Counted from the first letter of the stretch, positions 1 to 7,254 are shown. The stretch is DNA of 10,799 bases from Clostridiaceae bacterium OM02-2AC (GCA_003481775.1 QULU01000070.1:1-10799), one strand, 5' to 3'. The notes: generated by a model not told the origin, from the sequence alone. Numbers and translations: made by a program.

Positions 1-95
1 TTTTATTCGCCTTTTGAAAGTGGAATTTAACTTTTCACTTCAGCTTTCTCATGTTTCTTTCGATACAAACGTGTTGCGCAAAGACTTCGTGGTCT

Positions 96-146
96 AAAGA
101 AAGAAAAAGAGATTTCGCTTACGATGCATTGCTGCTTGAAATCTCT
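96..146 (-). terminator. Rho-independent terminator after the first GNAT gene
   Basis: On the minus strand a perfect 9-bp stem (AGAGATTTC at 146-138 with GAAATCTCT at 116-108) with a 21-nt loop is followed directly by an interrupted T run (TTTTCTTTCTTT). It begins about 48 nt after the stop codon of the acetyltransferase at 195-734, so it fits as the end of that transcript. The loop is longer than usual. Confidence 0.7.
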
Positions 147-194
147 GGTTCTCTGTATCTATAAGAAAATAGAAAATACATCCGCTCTACCATG

Positions 195-734
195 CTATGC
201 GATATTTGCTTCCCATTCCTCTTTTGTGATATACAATACATGTTCAGTAAGTGTCTGCTGTATCAGCGGCCATTCTCTCACATCACTGCGTAGATAATGA
301 AAGCCGCATTTTTCCTGAACTCGTCTGGATTTATCATTGCCGTCGAAATACCCGCACCATAGCGTTTTTAAATGGCAGTCCTCAAATCCATAGCGCATGA
401 GCTCCTTTACCGCTTCCGGAATCAGACCCTGTCCCCAGTAAGGCTCTCCAATCCAATAACCGATTTCTCCTTCATCGTCTGCAATCGATAGATTGCTTTG
501 CTTTCCAATCATCAGTCCGATGCTTCCTACAGGCTCCATGGTTTCCTTCAGCACAACAGCAAAGGTGTTTGGTGCGGACAGCACGGTACGTATAATCTCC
601 CTGCTGTTCTCCACACTTTCATGTACTGGCCAGCCTGCTTTCGGACCGATATTCGGATTTTTCGCATATCGATAACAGCTTTCAGCATCCTCGATCTGCC
701 ATGGTCGAAGGATGAGTCGTTTTGTTTCCAGCAT
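195..734 (-). CDS. GNAT family N-acetyltransferase, RimJ/RimL type (copy 1)
   Basis: A 179-residue GNAT protein expected to move an acetyl group from acetyl-CoA to an amine; the substrate cannot be read from sequence. The N-terminus ([11 protein letters not shown]) is the usual opening of the RimJ/RimL-like branch, and WGQGLIPEA (about 100-108) lies where that branch binds the CoA pyrophosphate. [10 protein letters not shown] (about 136-145) is the typical C-terminal part of the fold. Length is normal for the family. The ATG at 734 has a GAGGG ribosome site 5 nt upstream, a TTGTCA/TATAAT promoter further up and a terminator downstream, so it is a single-gene unit. It is a paralogue of the gene at 1465-2016: the first 60 residues differ at one position only, while the remainder differs at many. 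Family assignment is firm; role is unknown. Confidence 0.93.
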   Translation of the reverse strand: MLETKRLILRPWQIEDAESCYRYAKNPNIGPKAGWPVHESVENSREIIRTVLSAPNTFAVVLKETMEPVGSIGLMIGKQSNLSIADDEGEIGYWIGEPYWGQGLIPEAVKELMRYGFEDCHLKTLWCGYFDGNDKSRRVQEKCGFHYLRSDVREWPLIQQTLTEHVLYITKEEWEANIA

Positions 735-780
735 AATTTCCCTCTTTTCTATAATTCTCTTTATTATACCAGATTCCTTT
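652..780. repeat. Direct repeat, copy A (5' end of GNAT gene 1)
   Basis: These 129 bases are identical, base for base, to 1934-2062 (offset 1282). The block covers the first 27 or so codons, the ribosome site, the leader and most of the promoter including the -10. Outside it the two genes show frequent silent and replacement changes, so the block looks recently homogenised or more recently copied than the rest. Confidence 0.9.
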
Positions 781-790
781 TCATTGACAA
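763..790 (-). promoter_or_regulatory. Sigma-A type promoter of GNAT gene 1
   Basis: Minus strand: TTGTCA (790-785), a 16-nt spacer, TATAAT (768-763). Transcription would start near 756 and give a leader of about 20 nt before the ATG at 734. The same two boxes with the same spacing precede the paralogous gene. Confidence 0.75.
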
Positions 791-1464
791 GAGGAATTCG
801 TTGTGGTCTGTGTCCGATTCAGAGCGTGTGCTGTTATTCAGCGATATAGTATAAACAAAATCAAAATCCTGTGTTATGTAAGGAGGATAACAGGCTGCAG
901 CAATCCTGCTATTCGTTATGGCTTGTACAGGTTCTTTCTGTTTTCAGACGGTGCTTAGTATTAGGCTTGTAATAGTTACATGGGATATGATCCGTAAAAG
1001 GTCAACACGGAGGGGAATGCAGCTGCTGCCATTATAAATAAGATGAAATCAAAAGCTGTCCTCTCCATTTAGAAGCGCTTTCCTTCATTACAGAATTGCA
1101 TTTCCCCTGCTTACAGTAACGTGTTTATACCTTATACATACTCGCACATGCAAATATAAAAACAGTATACAGCTTAAAAAAACGAGGAAAAGAGGATACA
1201 GGAATAACCGATGCAATGGATGCTATATTGCTTAACACGCTATGATTCACTGATTTACAGCCTGATTTTTTATCCTGTAGAGTTCACAGCATGAAGACCA
1301 TCCGTGCCGAAATATTGATTTCTGTATGAAACCGTGATAAACAAAGCATCCCTTGCATTGCATGAATACGACAGTTTTTCTGTGACAGACATCCTTCACC
1401 TACAGAAACAGCTAGCTGCAAACATGCCCGATCTCCGCTTTCATAATGCATCGATACCCTGTTC
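791..1464. other. Non-coding gap between the two GNAT genes
   Basis: About 670 bases with no frame I can defend. It follows the stop of the second GNAT gene and precedes the promoter of the first. Minus-strand frames in it lack a plausible ribosome site and protein-like composition. An imperfect inverted repeat is visible (AGGGGAATGCA at 1011-1021 against TGCATTTCCCCT at 1097-1108, one extra base), as are weak stems around 866-910. I see no terminator with a T run, tRNA or riboswitch. It may be the worn remains of sequence lying between the duplicated genes. Confidence 0.5.
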
Positions 1465-2016
1465 CTATACAGTCTTCCTGCAGCTTGTCTGTCTCCACTC
1501 CTCAATGGTTAGACTCATAATATGACCGGTAAGAGTTTTATGAATTAACGGCCATTCTCTCACCTCACTGCCTGCATAATGAAAGCCGCACTTTTCCTGT
1601 ACACGTCTGGAATTATGATTACCTTCAAAAGATCCGCACCACAGTTTTTTTAAATGGCAATCTTCAAAGGCATAGCGTATAAGCCGTTTTGTCGCTTCCG
1701 GAATCAGACCCTGTCCCCAGAATGGTTCCCCCAGCCAATAGCCGATTTCTCCTTCATCAGCTGCATTTGTCAGATTGCACTGCTTTCCAATCATCAAACT
1801 GATATTACCAATAGGCTCCATACTCTGCTTCCATACAACGGCAAAGGTGTTCGGTGCGGACAGCACGGTCCGTATGATCTCCCTGCTGTTCTCCACACTT
1901 TCATGCACCGGCCATCCGACCTTTGGACCGATGTTCGGATTTTTCGCATATCGATAACAGCTTTCAGCATCCTCGATCTGCCATGGTCGAAGGATGAGTC
2001 GTTTTGTTTCCAGCAT
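1465..2016 (-). CDS. GNAT family N-acetyltransferase, RimJ/RimL type (copy 2)
   Basis: A 183-residue paralogue of the gene at 195-734, with the same opening ([11 protein letters not shown]), the same CoA-binding segment (WGQGLIPEA, about 100-108) and the same RRVQEKCGF element. The frame stays open 30 codons further upstream, but those codons cross the promoter and leader. I therefore take the ATG at 2016, which matches the start of the other copy and has GAGGG 5 nt before it. The final residues (after EEW) differ from copy 1 and are slightly longer, so the 3' ends have separated. No clear terminator follows. Substrate unknown; small-molecule or protein N-terminal acetylation are both possible for this branch. 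Confidence 0.92.
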   Translation of the reverse strand: MLETKRLILRPWQIEDAESCYRYAKNPNIGPKVGWPVHESVENSREIIRTVLSAPNTFAVVWKQSMEPIGNISLMIGKQCNLTNAADEGEIGYWLGEPFWGQGLIPEATKRLIRYAFEDCHLKKLWCGSFEGNHNSRRVQEKCGFHYAGSEVREWPLIHKTLTGHIMSLTIEEWRQTSCRKTV

Positions 2017-2062
2017 AATTTCCCTCTTTTCTATAATTCTCTTTATTATACCAGATTCCTTT
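1934..2062. repeat. Direct repeat, copy B (5' end of GNAT gene 2)
   Basis: Identical over 129 bases to 652-780. The first mismatch on the coding side is 1933 (G) against 651 (A). On the upstream side four mismatches occur just after 2062, followed by a shared TGACAAG that holds the -35 box. Confidence 0.9.
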
Positions 2063-2072
2063 ATGATGACAA
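2045..2072 (-). promoter_or_regulatory. Sigma-A type promoter of GNAT gene 2
   Basis: Minus strand: TTGTCA (2072-2067), a 16-nt spacer, TATAAT (2050-2045). The spacer differs from the copy-1 promoter at only four positions next to the -35, so the two acetyltransferases are probably expressed in the same way. Confidence 0.75.
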
Positions 2073-2089
2073 GCAATGGCAGAAGGATT

Positions 2090-2191
2090 TCAGCACCTGA
2101 AAGCAATCACAGGAGGCATACGCACCTGAAAGGACAATGATTCATTCCTCGTAGCCGCATCACAAAGCTCATCAAGAGCTTCATCGTTCAT
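2090..2191 (-). other. Possible 33-codon frame or gene remnant downstream of proC
   Basis: An ATG at 2191 opens a 33-codon frame beginning MNDEALDELCDAATRNE. The same frame stays open upstream to about 2317, just inside the end of proC, with protein-like residues but no start codon. No ribosome site precedes the ATG. It could be the tail of a lost gene or chance. I do not recognise it. Confidence 0.18.
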
Positions 2192-2298
2192 AAAATGCGA
2201 AGGAGATCCTTGCAGTCCGCATAGTTGTGTTATCTTCTGAAAATAAGAAAGCAGAGGATAAACGATGTAACCGTTTACTGCGTAAGGAAAGAAATCTG

Positions 2299-3093
2299 TT
2301 ATTTCAGTCGGAATTGCTCAATCCGATCGATTGCAGAAATCAGGGCATTGCGAAAGCCAAGACGTTCCAGCTCTGCCACTCCCTGAATCGTCGTTCCCTT
2401 CGGAGAGCTTACACGATCCTTCAGTTGTCCTGGATGCTGTGGATTTACGATCAGCTGCTTTGCTGTTCCTGCCATCATCTGTGCGCAGAGCCGATAAGCC
2501 GCTTCACGTCCAAGCCCATATGCTACTGCACCATCGCCCACCGCTTCGATAAACATCGCCGCAAAGGCAGGACCACAGCCTGCTACGGTTGCACCGATTG
2601 TCATTTGATTGCTTTCCAGCTTTTCAATCAAAGCAATAGCGGAGAAAAGCTGTTCAATGGCTGCCGCCTCCTCTGTTTGTAAGGAATTTCGCTGTTCCCA
2701 TAATATGACCCCTTCACAAACGGATACCGGCATATTCGGTATGATGCTCAAATGGTGTGTCTGTGGCAGTAGCAGCTGTTCATACGTATCAAAAAGCATC
2801 CCGGCCGCCATGGAAACTACGGCTTTTCCCTGCAGCTGCTCTTTTACCGTGGAAATCGCCTCATCAATCTGTGAAGGCTTTACTGCCAGCAAAATGATGT
2901 CACACTGCTGTACAGTATCCATGGCATTTTTACATGCATGCATGCCACGCGCCTCAGTATTTCTGCATAGCTTATCCCATTGCCTTGCGCAGGCATACAG
3001 CTGTTCCCCCTTTACGATTCCGCTTGCAAGCAATCCATCCGCCATAGCCTGTGCCATATTACCGAATCCAATAAACCCTATATTCTGTTTCAA
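2299..3093 (-). CDS. proC: Pyrroline-5-carboxylate reductase
   Basis: Catalyses the last step of proline synthesis in the cytoplasm, reducing 1-pyrroline-5-carboxylate to proline with NAD(P)H. The N-terminal Rossmann nucleotide site GFIGFGNM is at residues 6-13. GCGPAFAAMFIEA (about 172-184) starts the C-terminal dimerisation domain. The family signature follows near the C-terminus (VSSPKGTTIQGV, about 228-239). With the TTG start at 3093 the protein has 264 residues, the usual length. An ATG at 3144 in the same frame would add 17 residues (MTVCSCHFLH...) that run through a terminator hairpin and do not resemble ProC. The TTG has AGAGGTG 5 nt upstream. No gamma-glutamyl kinase or phosphate reductase (proB, proA) is in the window. 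The gene lies after the zinc-ribbon gene but is separated from it by a terminator-like hairpin. Confidence 0.96.
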   Translation of the reverse strand: MKQNIGFIGFGNMAQAMADGLLASGIVKGEQLYACARQWDKLCRNTEARGMHACKNAMDTVQQCDIILLAVKPSQIDEAISTVKEQLQGKAVVSMAAGMLFDTYEQLLLPQTHHLSIIPNMPVSVCEGVILWEQRNSLQTEEAAAIEQLFSAIALIEKLESNQMTIGATVAGCGPAFAAMFIEAVGDGAVAYGLGREAAYRLCAQMMAGTAKQLIVNPQHPGQLKDRVSSPKGTTIQGVAELERLGFRNALISAIDRIEQFRLK

Positions 3094-3098
3094 ATCAT

Positions 3099-3105
3099 CA
3101 CCTCT
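3099..3105 (-). promoter_or_regulatory. Ribosome binding site that fixes the proC TTG start
   Basis: AGAGGTG on the minus strand lies 5 nt before TTG at 3093-3091. This supports TTG initiation over the in-frame ATG at 3144, which has no such site. Confidence 0.75.
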
Positions 3106-3118
3106 GTATATCGTATGC

Positions 3119-3146
3119 AAAAAATGACAGCTGCATACTGTCATTT
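3119..3146 (-). terminator. Terminator after the zinc-ribbon gene, in the proC leader
   Basis: Perfect 9-bp stem on the minus strand (AAATGACAG / CTGTCATTT, 3146-3138 with 3130-3122), a 7-nt loop, and a run of six T that begins within the stem end. It is 30 nt past the zinc-ribbon stop and about 25 nt before the proC start. It may end the upstream transcript or act as a partial terminator controlling read-through into proC. Confidence 0.65.
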
Positions 3147-3175
3147 CGTAAATATCGTATCTTATATGCTGCCGC

Positions 3176-3439
3176 TTATTTCATCCAGCGCTTCAGTGTG
3201 GGAAAATACTGCTGCATCATCTCTCTTGCTTTCTCTTCTGTCATGTCCGGATTCTCCTTTGCCATGACAGGAACACAAAATTCAATCATTTCCTCCATTG
3301 TACAATCGGAAGTAAACGCACCATTTTCATAGCAGTATTTACAATAATCCGCAGACCTTGATCCGTCCTTTTCCGTTCCATATAACGCATTGGTATCGCC
3401 CATTGGCATTCCACAGCACTGACAGTATCTCTCTTCCAT
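3176..3439 (-). CDS. Small zinc-ribbon domain protein
   Basis: An 87-residue protein with two cysteine pairs typical of a zinc ribbon: C6-x2-C9 near the start (YCQCCGMPM) and C33-x2-C36 (DYCKYC). A helical, acidic C-terminal part follows, ending near FPTLKRWMK. This layout matches the putative zinc-ribbon family I know as Pfam Zn_ribbon_2 (PF12674), whose function is not established; members are small cytosolic proteins common in Firmicutes. The ATG at 3439 has a strong AAGGAGG site 7 nt upstream. An extended -10 inside a perfect palindrome lies just before it, which suggests regulation by a dimeric repressor. It sits 73 bp after an acetyltransferase gene with no terminator between, so it may also receive read-through. 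Confidence 0.88.
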   Translation of the reverse strand: MEERYCQCCGMPMGDTNALYGTEKDGSRSADYCKYCYENGAFTSDCTMEEMIEFCVPVMAKENPDMTEEKAREMMQQYFPTLKRWMK

Positions 3440-3458
3440 GATATGTCCTCCTTTATGC

Positions 3459-3476
3459 CCTCATGATACCATGAGG
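3459..3476 (-). promoter_or_regulatory. Palindrome over an extended -10 promoter (possible operator)
   Basis: CCTCATG and CATGAGG flank a 4-nt centre (3459-3465 and 3470-3476), a perfect dyad of 18 bp. On the minus strand the dyad contains TGGTATCAT (3471-3463), an extended -10 element. Transcription would begin near 3456, right before the ribosome site of the zinc-ribbon gene. A TTGTCA lies at 3486-3481 but only 12 nt from the -10, too close to serve as a normal -35. A protein bound here would block the promoter. Confidence 0.5.
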
Positions 3477-3512
3477 AATATGACAACTGCTTGTCCTATT
3501 CCAAAGGAAATG

Positions 3513-3983
3513 CTATGTTTTTCTTTTTTCCATGCGATAATTTGTCAGGTGCTGTCCCTGACGTTCCACCTGCTGTGCGTGAAGCAGCTGATAGCCGCGC
3601 CGCAGAAAAAAATTCTTTGCGGTTATAGACGCATGCACAGAAAGTACAGCTGCCGGGGTTTCTGTTTCCAGCACATCGCAAAGCATCGTGGCTATTCCCT
3701 GCCTCTGATGCTGCTGGTGAACATAGAGGTGATCCAGATAGCCGGATTCATCCATATCCGCGAAGCCTGCAATTTTCCCATTGCTTGTGGCAACAAGTGT
3801 GGTATGCGCCAACAGTGCTTTCTTCATTCGCGCCTCATCAACTCCCAGTACCCATGCCGAAATCTGTTCAGGCGTATAATCCCTGCTGTTGATATTTCTC
3901 ACGGTATCATAAAACAGCTGCAGCACCTCTGCAAAATCTTTTTCCTGAAATGTGCGCAGCTCTATATGGTTTCTGCTTTCCAT
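3513..3983 (-). CDS. GNAT family N-acetyltransferase, YafP-like
   Basis: A 156-residue GNAT protein unrelated in detail to the RimJ/RimL pair. The N-terminal segment has the NSRDYTPEQISAW pattern (about 32-44) seen in YafP-type acetyltransferases. The strand LDHLYVH followed by QRQGIA (about 93-98) is the acetyl-CoA binding motif A (Q-x-x-G-x-A). A final FFLRRGY segment closes the fold. The frame extends to a TTG at 4001, but the ATG at 3983 has AAAGGA 8 nt before it and gives the usual length, so I use that. A TTGTAG/TAAAAT promoter is 60-90 bases upstream. The zinc-ribbon gene follows after 73 bp. In other bacteria relatives are linked to damage response or detoxification, but the substrate here is unknown. 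Confidence 0.9.
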   Translation of the reverse strand: MESRNHIELRTFQEKDFAEVLQLFYDTVRNINSRDYTPEQISAWVLGVDEARMKKALLAHTTLVATSNGKIAGFADMDESGYLDHLYVHQQHQRQGIATMLCDVLETETPAAVLSVHASITAKNFFLRRGYQLLHAQQVERQGQHLTNYRMEKRKT

Positions 3984-4042
3984 ACAACCATTCCTTTCCA
4001 ATGTGAAGCCTCATCCTGTAGCTTTTCCCTTATCTGGCTTCC

Positions 4043-4071
4043 ATTTTATCAAAGCTATGCCGATTCTACAA
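4043..4071 (-). promoter_or_regulatory. Promoter of the YafP-like acetyltransferase
   Basis: Minus strand: TTGTAG (4071-4066), a 17-nt spacer, TAAAAT (4048-4043). The start would be near 4036, giving a leader of about 53 nt to the ATG at 3983. Confidence 0.55.
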
Positions 4072-4481
4072 CAAACATAATCTTGTATGTATCCAAAGGC
4101 ATCACTGCTTCTCATAAAAGTATAGAGACCGACACAGATATCCAGTAAAAAAGCATTCTCCACCCTCCTGGTAAAGCTGGATCATGCTCATTTTCTTAAA
4201 AATATTAGGTAAGCGCATAGATTACAAATATTCAGGATACCTCGCCTTGACTGTATTGACAGGAAGTACTGGCAGCAGGATCGTACCAGCCTTGAATGCT
4301 TATAGCAAACATAACAATGCCTTCCCTGCATTTATCCAAGGAAGGCGTCATTGGCAGCTTTACTTATAGAACCATACCTTCCTATAGAGCGATTTGCTTG
4401 AAAACCACTGTCCCTTACATACCTTGCTTGAGGCGATGCAGCCTGCATCACTATAATGTCTGTGGATAATAGCTAACCTGA
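4072..4481. other. Non-coding gap after the diguanylate cyclase gene
   Basis: About 410 bases with no supportable gene on either strand. Short frames here have no ribosome site and no recognisable composition. Two inverted repeats are present: the hairpin at 4317-4348, listed separately, and a perfect 6-bp stem with a 3-nt loop at 4435-4449 (GATGCA / TGCATC). The latter lies 33 nt past the cyclase stop and lacks a T run. Confidence 0.5.
4317..4348 (-). terminator. Hairpin, possible terminator of the diguanylate cyclase gene
   Basis: Nine-pair stem (ATGCCTTCC at 4317-4325 with GGAAGGCGT at 4340-4348, one G-U pair) with a 14-nt loop. On the minus strand it is followed by TGTTATGTTT, which is only moderately T-rich. 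It lies about 135 nt past the stop at 4482. It is the best terminator candidate in the gap but not a textbook one. Confidence 0.4.
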
Positions 4482-6983
4482 TCACATGCTTTCTTTCATA
4501 TCGATACATAGAAATGCATGCTTACGATGCCAGATTATCGGCATTTTATGCGCATCACAGCGATCAAAGCAGCAGGAGGAGCCAATCGTAAAGCCGGGAT
4601 AGGTTTCCCGGAATTTCTGATTCGCATACAGCAGTATCGACGTTTCTTCTTCTATGACATAGATACATTCATCAAGGCTGTTAAGTACTGTTTGATACTG
4701 AATCATTTCCTGACTGATCTGCTGTGTTTTTTTGCGCTGCAGAAAGATGGATAAAAGCTGTGAAATCAATGAAAGTGAGCTGATTTCCTCCTGTGTCCAA
4801 AGCCGCAGACCGGTGCATTCATCAAAGCCGACAAAGCCGCGATATATCCGATTTTCATAAAAGGCACACTGCAGAGTAGAATGTATCCCCTGACTGGCAA
4901 ATAGCTCCTCCTGCTCGCTCGAAAGTGTATGAATATTGCGGCAATAGAAAATAGAATCGTCTCCAAAGAGCTTCTCATAATCTCCGAAATCCTCATAATT
5001 GACATTTTGTAACTTATCGATTTGTGCTTTGATTCCCTTATTGCACCACTCATACGTGTTGGAGGTGAAGCGGTTATCATCGGAATTTTCAAATACATAG
5101 GCTCTGCTTACATCATATTGCTTCCCAACGGTTTCAAGTACCTTGTAAATGGCGGTATCAATGTTCTCACTCTGATACAGTGTGCGGAAAACAAAGCGTG
5201 TAAGATTATCAGAGCTTTCCGCATACCGTTTTTCTGAATCAATAGCTGTTCCCAAAGAGGAATAGGAAGTTTGCCCCATGCTTTCCAACAGCTCCGGATC
5301 GTAAATAAAGGCGCAATCCTTCCCCTGCAGCTTTGCCTGATACAGCGCTTTATCCGCACTGGCATATAATTCCTTAAAGGTATGTCCGTCTCTTGGATAA
5401 GATGCTATCCCAATACTGCAGGAAACATTGACAGAGCTTTTTTCCTTGTCGAACAGATGCCGAAACATGTGCAAAAGCTCCTGTGCTTTCCTTTCCGCGT
5501 CCTTCAGAGATGCTATATTTTTCATAAAAATCGTGAATTCATCCCCGCCAATCCGGCCGACAATATCGCTTTCCCGCATCAGACGCTTCATTCCATTGGC
5601 GAGCTCTGCCAGCACTACATCTCCTACCATATGCCCCTCGGTATCGTTGATCTGCTTAAAGTTATCTGTATCAATCATGAATAAGGCACCCTTGGCATGC
5701 AGATTATCCACCAGATACTCCTTTATCTGCTTTTCTGTCTCTGCACGGTTATAGATTCCGGTTAAAGAGTCCTTTTCCGCCTTATGCTGCAGCGTTTCCA
5801 TTTTCTTGCGTTCCTTTGTGATATCCAGACTAAGACTGTAGAATGACGGAATACCATCCCAGCTGTCCTCCCCACTGATATAGCATAGGGTCGTTGTCCA
5901 TATGCGCTCTTTTTTTGAACGCGTGTAGGCTCTTGCCTCCAGTACAACATTTTCTCCGGACTCCTTTAAATCCTGAGCCAGCAGCTGTACGCGTTTGTAA
6001 TCATCCGGATGCATATAGGTGCAGCGGCTGTGCAGCTCGTTTTCAAATTGTTCCTTCGTATATTCAATCATGTTTAGGAATATATCGTTATACCACAAAA
6101 CCGTACGATAATCTCGGGCATCGATTCGGATCATACCGGCGGGTATCGTTTTTAAAATAGATTCTCTTTCCTGATCCTTTTTCGCAAGCTTATATTCCGC
6201 ACTGTACATATCATAGGATAATTCCAGACGTGCTCTGTGCCCTTTCCAGTTCAGCATCCGATCCTTAATCATAAAGGTTCTCTGTAGATTCGGATTATAA
6301 AATTCCCATTCATACGTTTCATCCTTTTTCAGTCTGTGATTTGTACAGAAGGGACAAGGGGATGTCCTTCCCTGAATGACTTTATAGCATTTCTCTCCGA
6401 TTACAGCATCAGCATTCGCCTGCAGGGTATTACAGGCATGCGCATTCAGATACAGAAGCTCATAGGTGTCCATATCGCTGATATAAACATTTCCTGCATA
6501 CACAGACAGCATCCATGCAAAGTTATTCTCACGCTCCTCCAGCTCCTGCTGTTTTTTCATCATAGCACTGATGTCGGTGTACATGAAATAGGCTCCGGGT
6601 GTTTGATCAGGCAATGTACAGAAAAAAGCAGTCAGCTTTATCCAGCTGCAGGATAGCCTTCCTTTTATACGCAGCTGATGGGAAATGCTCTTTGCTCCTG
6701 CTTCATAGGCCTTACAAAGCTGTTGATGCATGGATTCATATTCACAGATACAGCGAAGATCACTGCCATAGTATGTTCTAAAGTCTGAATATCTGGTGCA
6801 GAATTCATTTTTTGCTATTCCGGTAAGCCGGTAAAAAGCAGCATTGCCCCATATAAAGGTCAGCCCGTCATCCAGCCGATGCTTACTAAAGCCAATTTCC
6901 AGCTCCATCATCATACTCTCGCTGATAGCCTGTCCCGGTACTTGCTTGTGATCATTCTGAATCCCGATTGTCTCTATTTTCAT
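4482..6983 (-). CDS. Multi-PAS diguanylate cyclase with C-terminal GAF and PAS
   Basis: An 833-residue signalling enzyme predicted to make cyclic di-GMP from two GTP. I see no membrane segment, so it is probably cytoplasmic. In order: a PAS-like region (about 25-140), a second PAS (about 153-262), a PAS_3-like third (about 275-392, with HPDDYKR and a closing DITKERK linker), then GGDEF (about 403-562). In the GGDEF domain the metal aspartate lies in FMIDTDNF (about 435-442), the signature GGDEF is intact at 479-483, and an RESD inhibitory site at 470-473 suggests product feedback. A GAF-like domain (about 605-750) and a short PAS-like end (about 763-830) follow, an unusual placement after the catalytic domain. 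PAS 2 carries C199, C210 and C213 (PCPFC), and the last PAS has C804, C805 and C809. GGAGG stands 9 nt before the ATG. Its signal and targets are unknown. Confidence 0.93.
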   Translation of the reverse strand: MKIETIGIQNDHKQVPGQAISESMMMELEIGFSKHRLDDGLTFIWGNAAFYRLTGIAKNEFCTRYSDFRTYYGSDLRCICEYESMHQQLCKAYEAGAKSISHQLRIKGRLSCSWIKLTAFFCTLPDQTPGAYFMYTDISAMMKKQQELEERENNFAWMLSVYAGNVYISDMDTYELLYLNAHACNTLQANADAVIGEKCYKVIQGRTSPCPFCTNHRLKKDETYEWEFYNPNLQRTFMIKDRMLNWKGHRARLELSYDMYSAEYKLAKKDQERESILKTIPAGMIRIDARDYRTVLWYNDIFLNMIEYTKEQFENELHSRCTYMHPDDYKRVQLLAQDLKESGENVVLEARAYTRSKKERIWTTTLCYISGEDSWDGIPSFYSLSLDITKERKKMETLQHKAEKDSLTGIYNRAETEKQIKEYLVDNLHAKGALFMIDTDNFKQINDTEGHMVGDVVLAELANGMKRLMRESDIVGRIGGDEFTIFMKNIASLKDAERKAQELLHMFRHLFDKEKSSVNVSCSIGIASYPRDGHTFKELYASADKALYQAKLQGKDCAFIYDPELLESMGQTSYSSLGTAIDSEKRYAESSDNLTRFVFRTLYQSENIDTAIYKVLETVGKQYDVSRAYVFENSDDNRFTSNTYEWCNKGIKAQIDKLQNVNYEDFGDYEKLFGDDSIFYCRNIHTLSSEQEELFASQGIHSTLQCAFYENRIYRGFVGFDECTGLRLWTQEEISSLSLISQLLSIFLQRKKTQQISQEMIQYQTVLNSLDECIYVIEEETSILLYANQKFRETYPGFTIGSSCCFDRCDAHKMPIIWHRKHAFLCIDMKESM

Positions 6984-7151
6984 TTCATTATGCCTCCAGC
7001 CTTTTCATGTTGTATTATCATTTCTCATATATATAGATTACTTATATCTCAACAATACCAGAAGTTTGCATCAAAGTACAGCATATCAATCATATTGTTA
7101 TATTTAATTTAGAATTATCGCATTTCATGAAAAAATGGTTTATACAAAATG

Positions 7152-7178
7152 AAAAAAGATACCGTAAACAACAGTACC
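7152..7178 (-). terminator. Rho-independent terminator after the CbrC-family gene
   Basis: Minus strand: GGTACTG (7178-7172) and CGGTATC (7164-7158) form seven pairs in RNA, two of them G-U, around a 7-nt loop. Six T follow at once (7157-7152). It lies about 77 nt after the stop at 7255 and upstream of the diguanylate cyclase gene, separating the two units. Confidence 0.65.
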
Positions 7179-7254
7179 GTTCTTTTCTGCATATTCTAAC
7201 ATTCTAAAGACTCAGCTGATTGTTGACAGCTGTATCGTAATTCCTGATGTGATA

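Noticed and set aside
1..95. A possible gene end at the left edge
   Set aside because: A short plus-strand frame (FYSPFESGI then stop) is compatible with a C-terminus, but nine residues cannot support a call.
498..854. A 118-codon plus-strand frame over the first acetyltransferase
   Set aside because: It is the antisense image of the real gene, and a similar frame appears over the duplicate copy because the DNA is duplicated.
1284..1505. A 73-codon minus-strand frame after and overlapping the end of acetyltransferase copy 2
   Set aside because: It overlaps the real gene in another frame, has no ribosome site, and its composition is not protein-like.
2017..2106. A 30-codon extension of the second acetyltransferase
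   Set aside because: It crosses the promoter and leader. The paralogue starts at the equivalent of 2016, and the ribosome site fits that start.
3094..3144. A 17-codon N-terminal extension of ProC from an in-frame ATG at 3144
   Set aside because: It runs through a terminator hairpin, has no ribosome site and does not resemble ProC, whereas the TTG at 3093 has AGAGGTG at the right distance and gives the normal length.
3984..4001. A TTG start for the YafP-like acetyltransferase at 4001
   Set aside because: The ATG at 3983 is better spaced from AAAGGA and agrees with the usual family length.
4184..4369. A 61-codon plus-strand frame in the gap after the diguanylate cyclase
   Set aside because: No ribosome site, it contains a hairpin, and it shows no recognisable pattern. 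It runs against the direction of all other genes.
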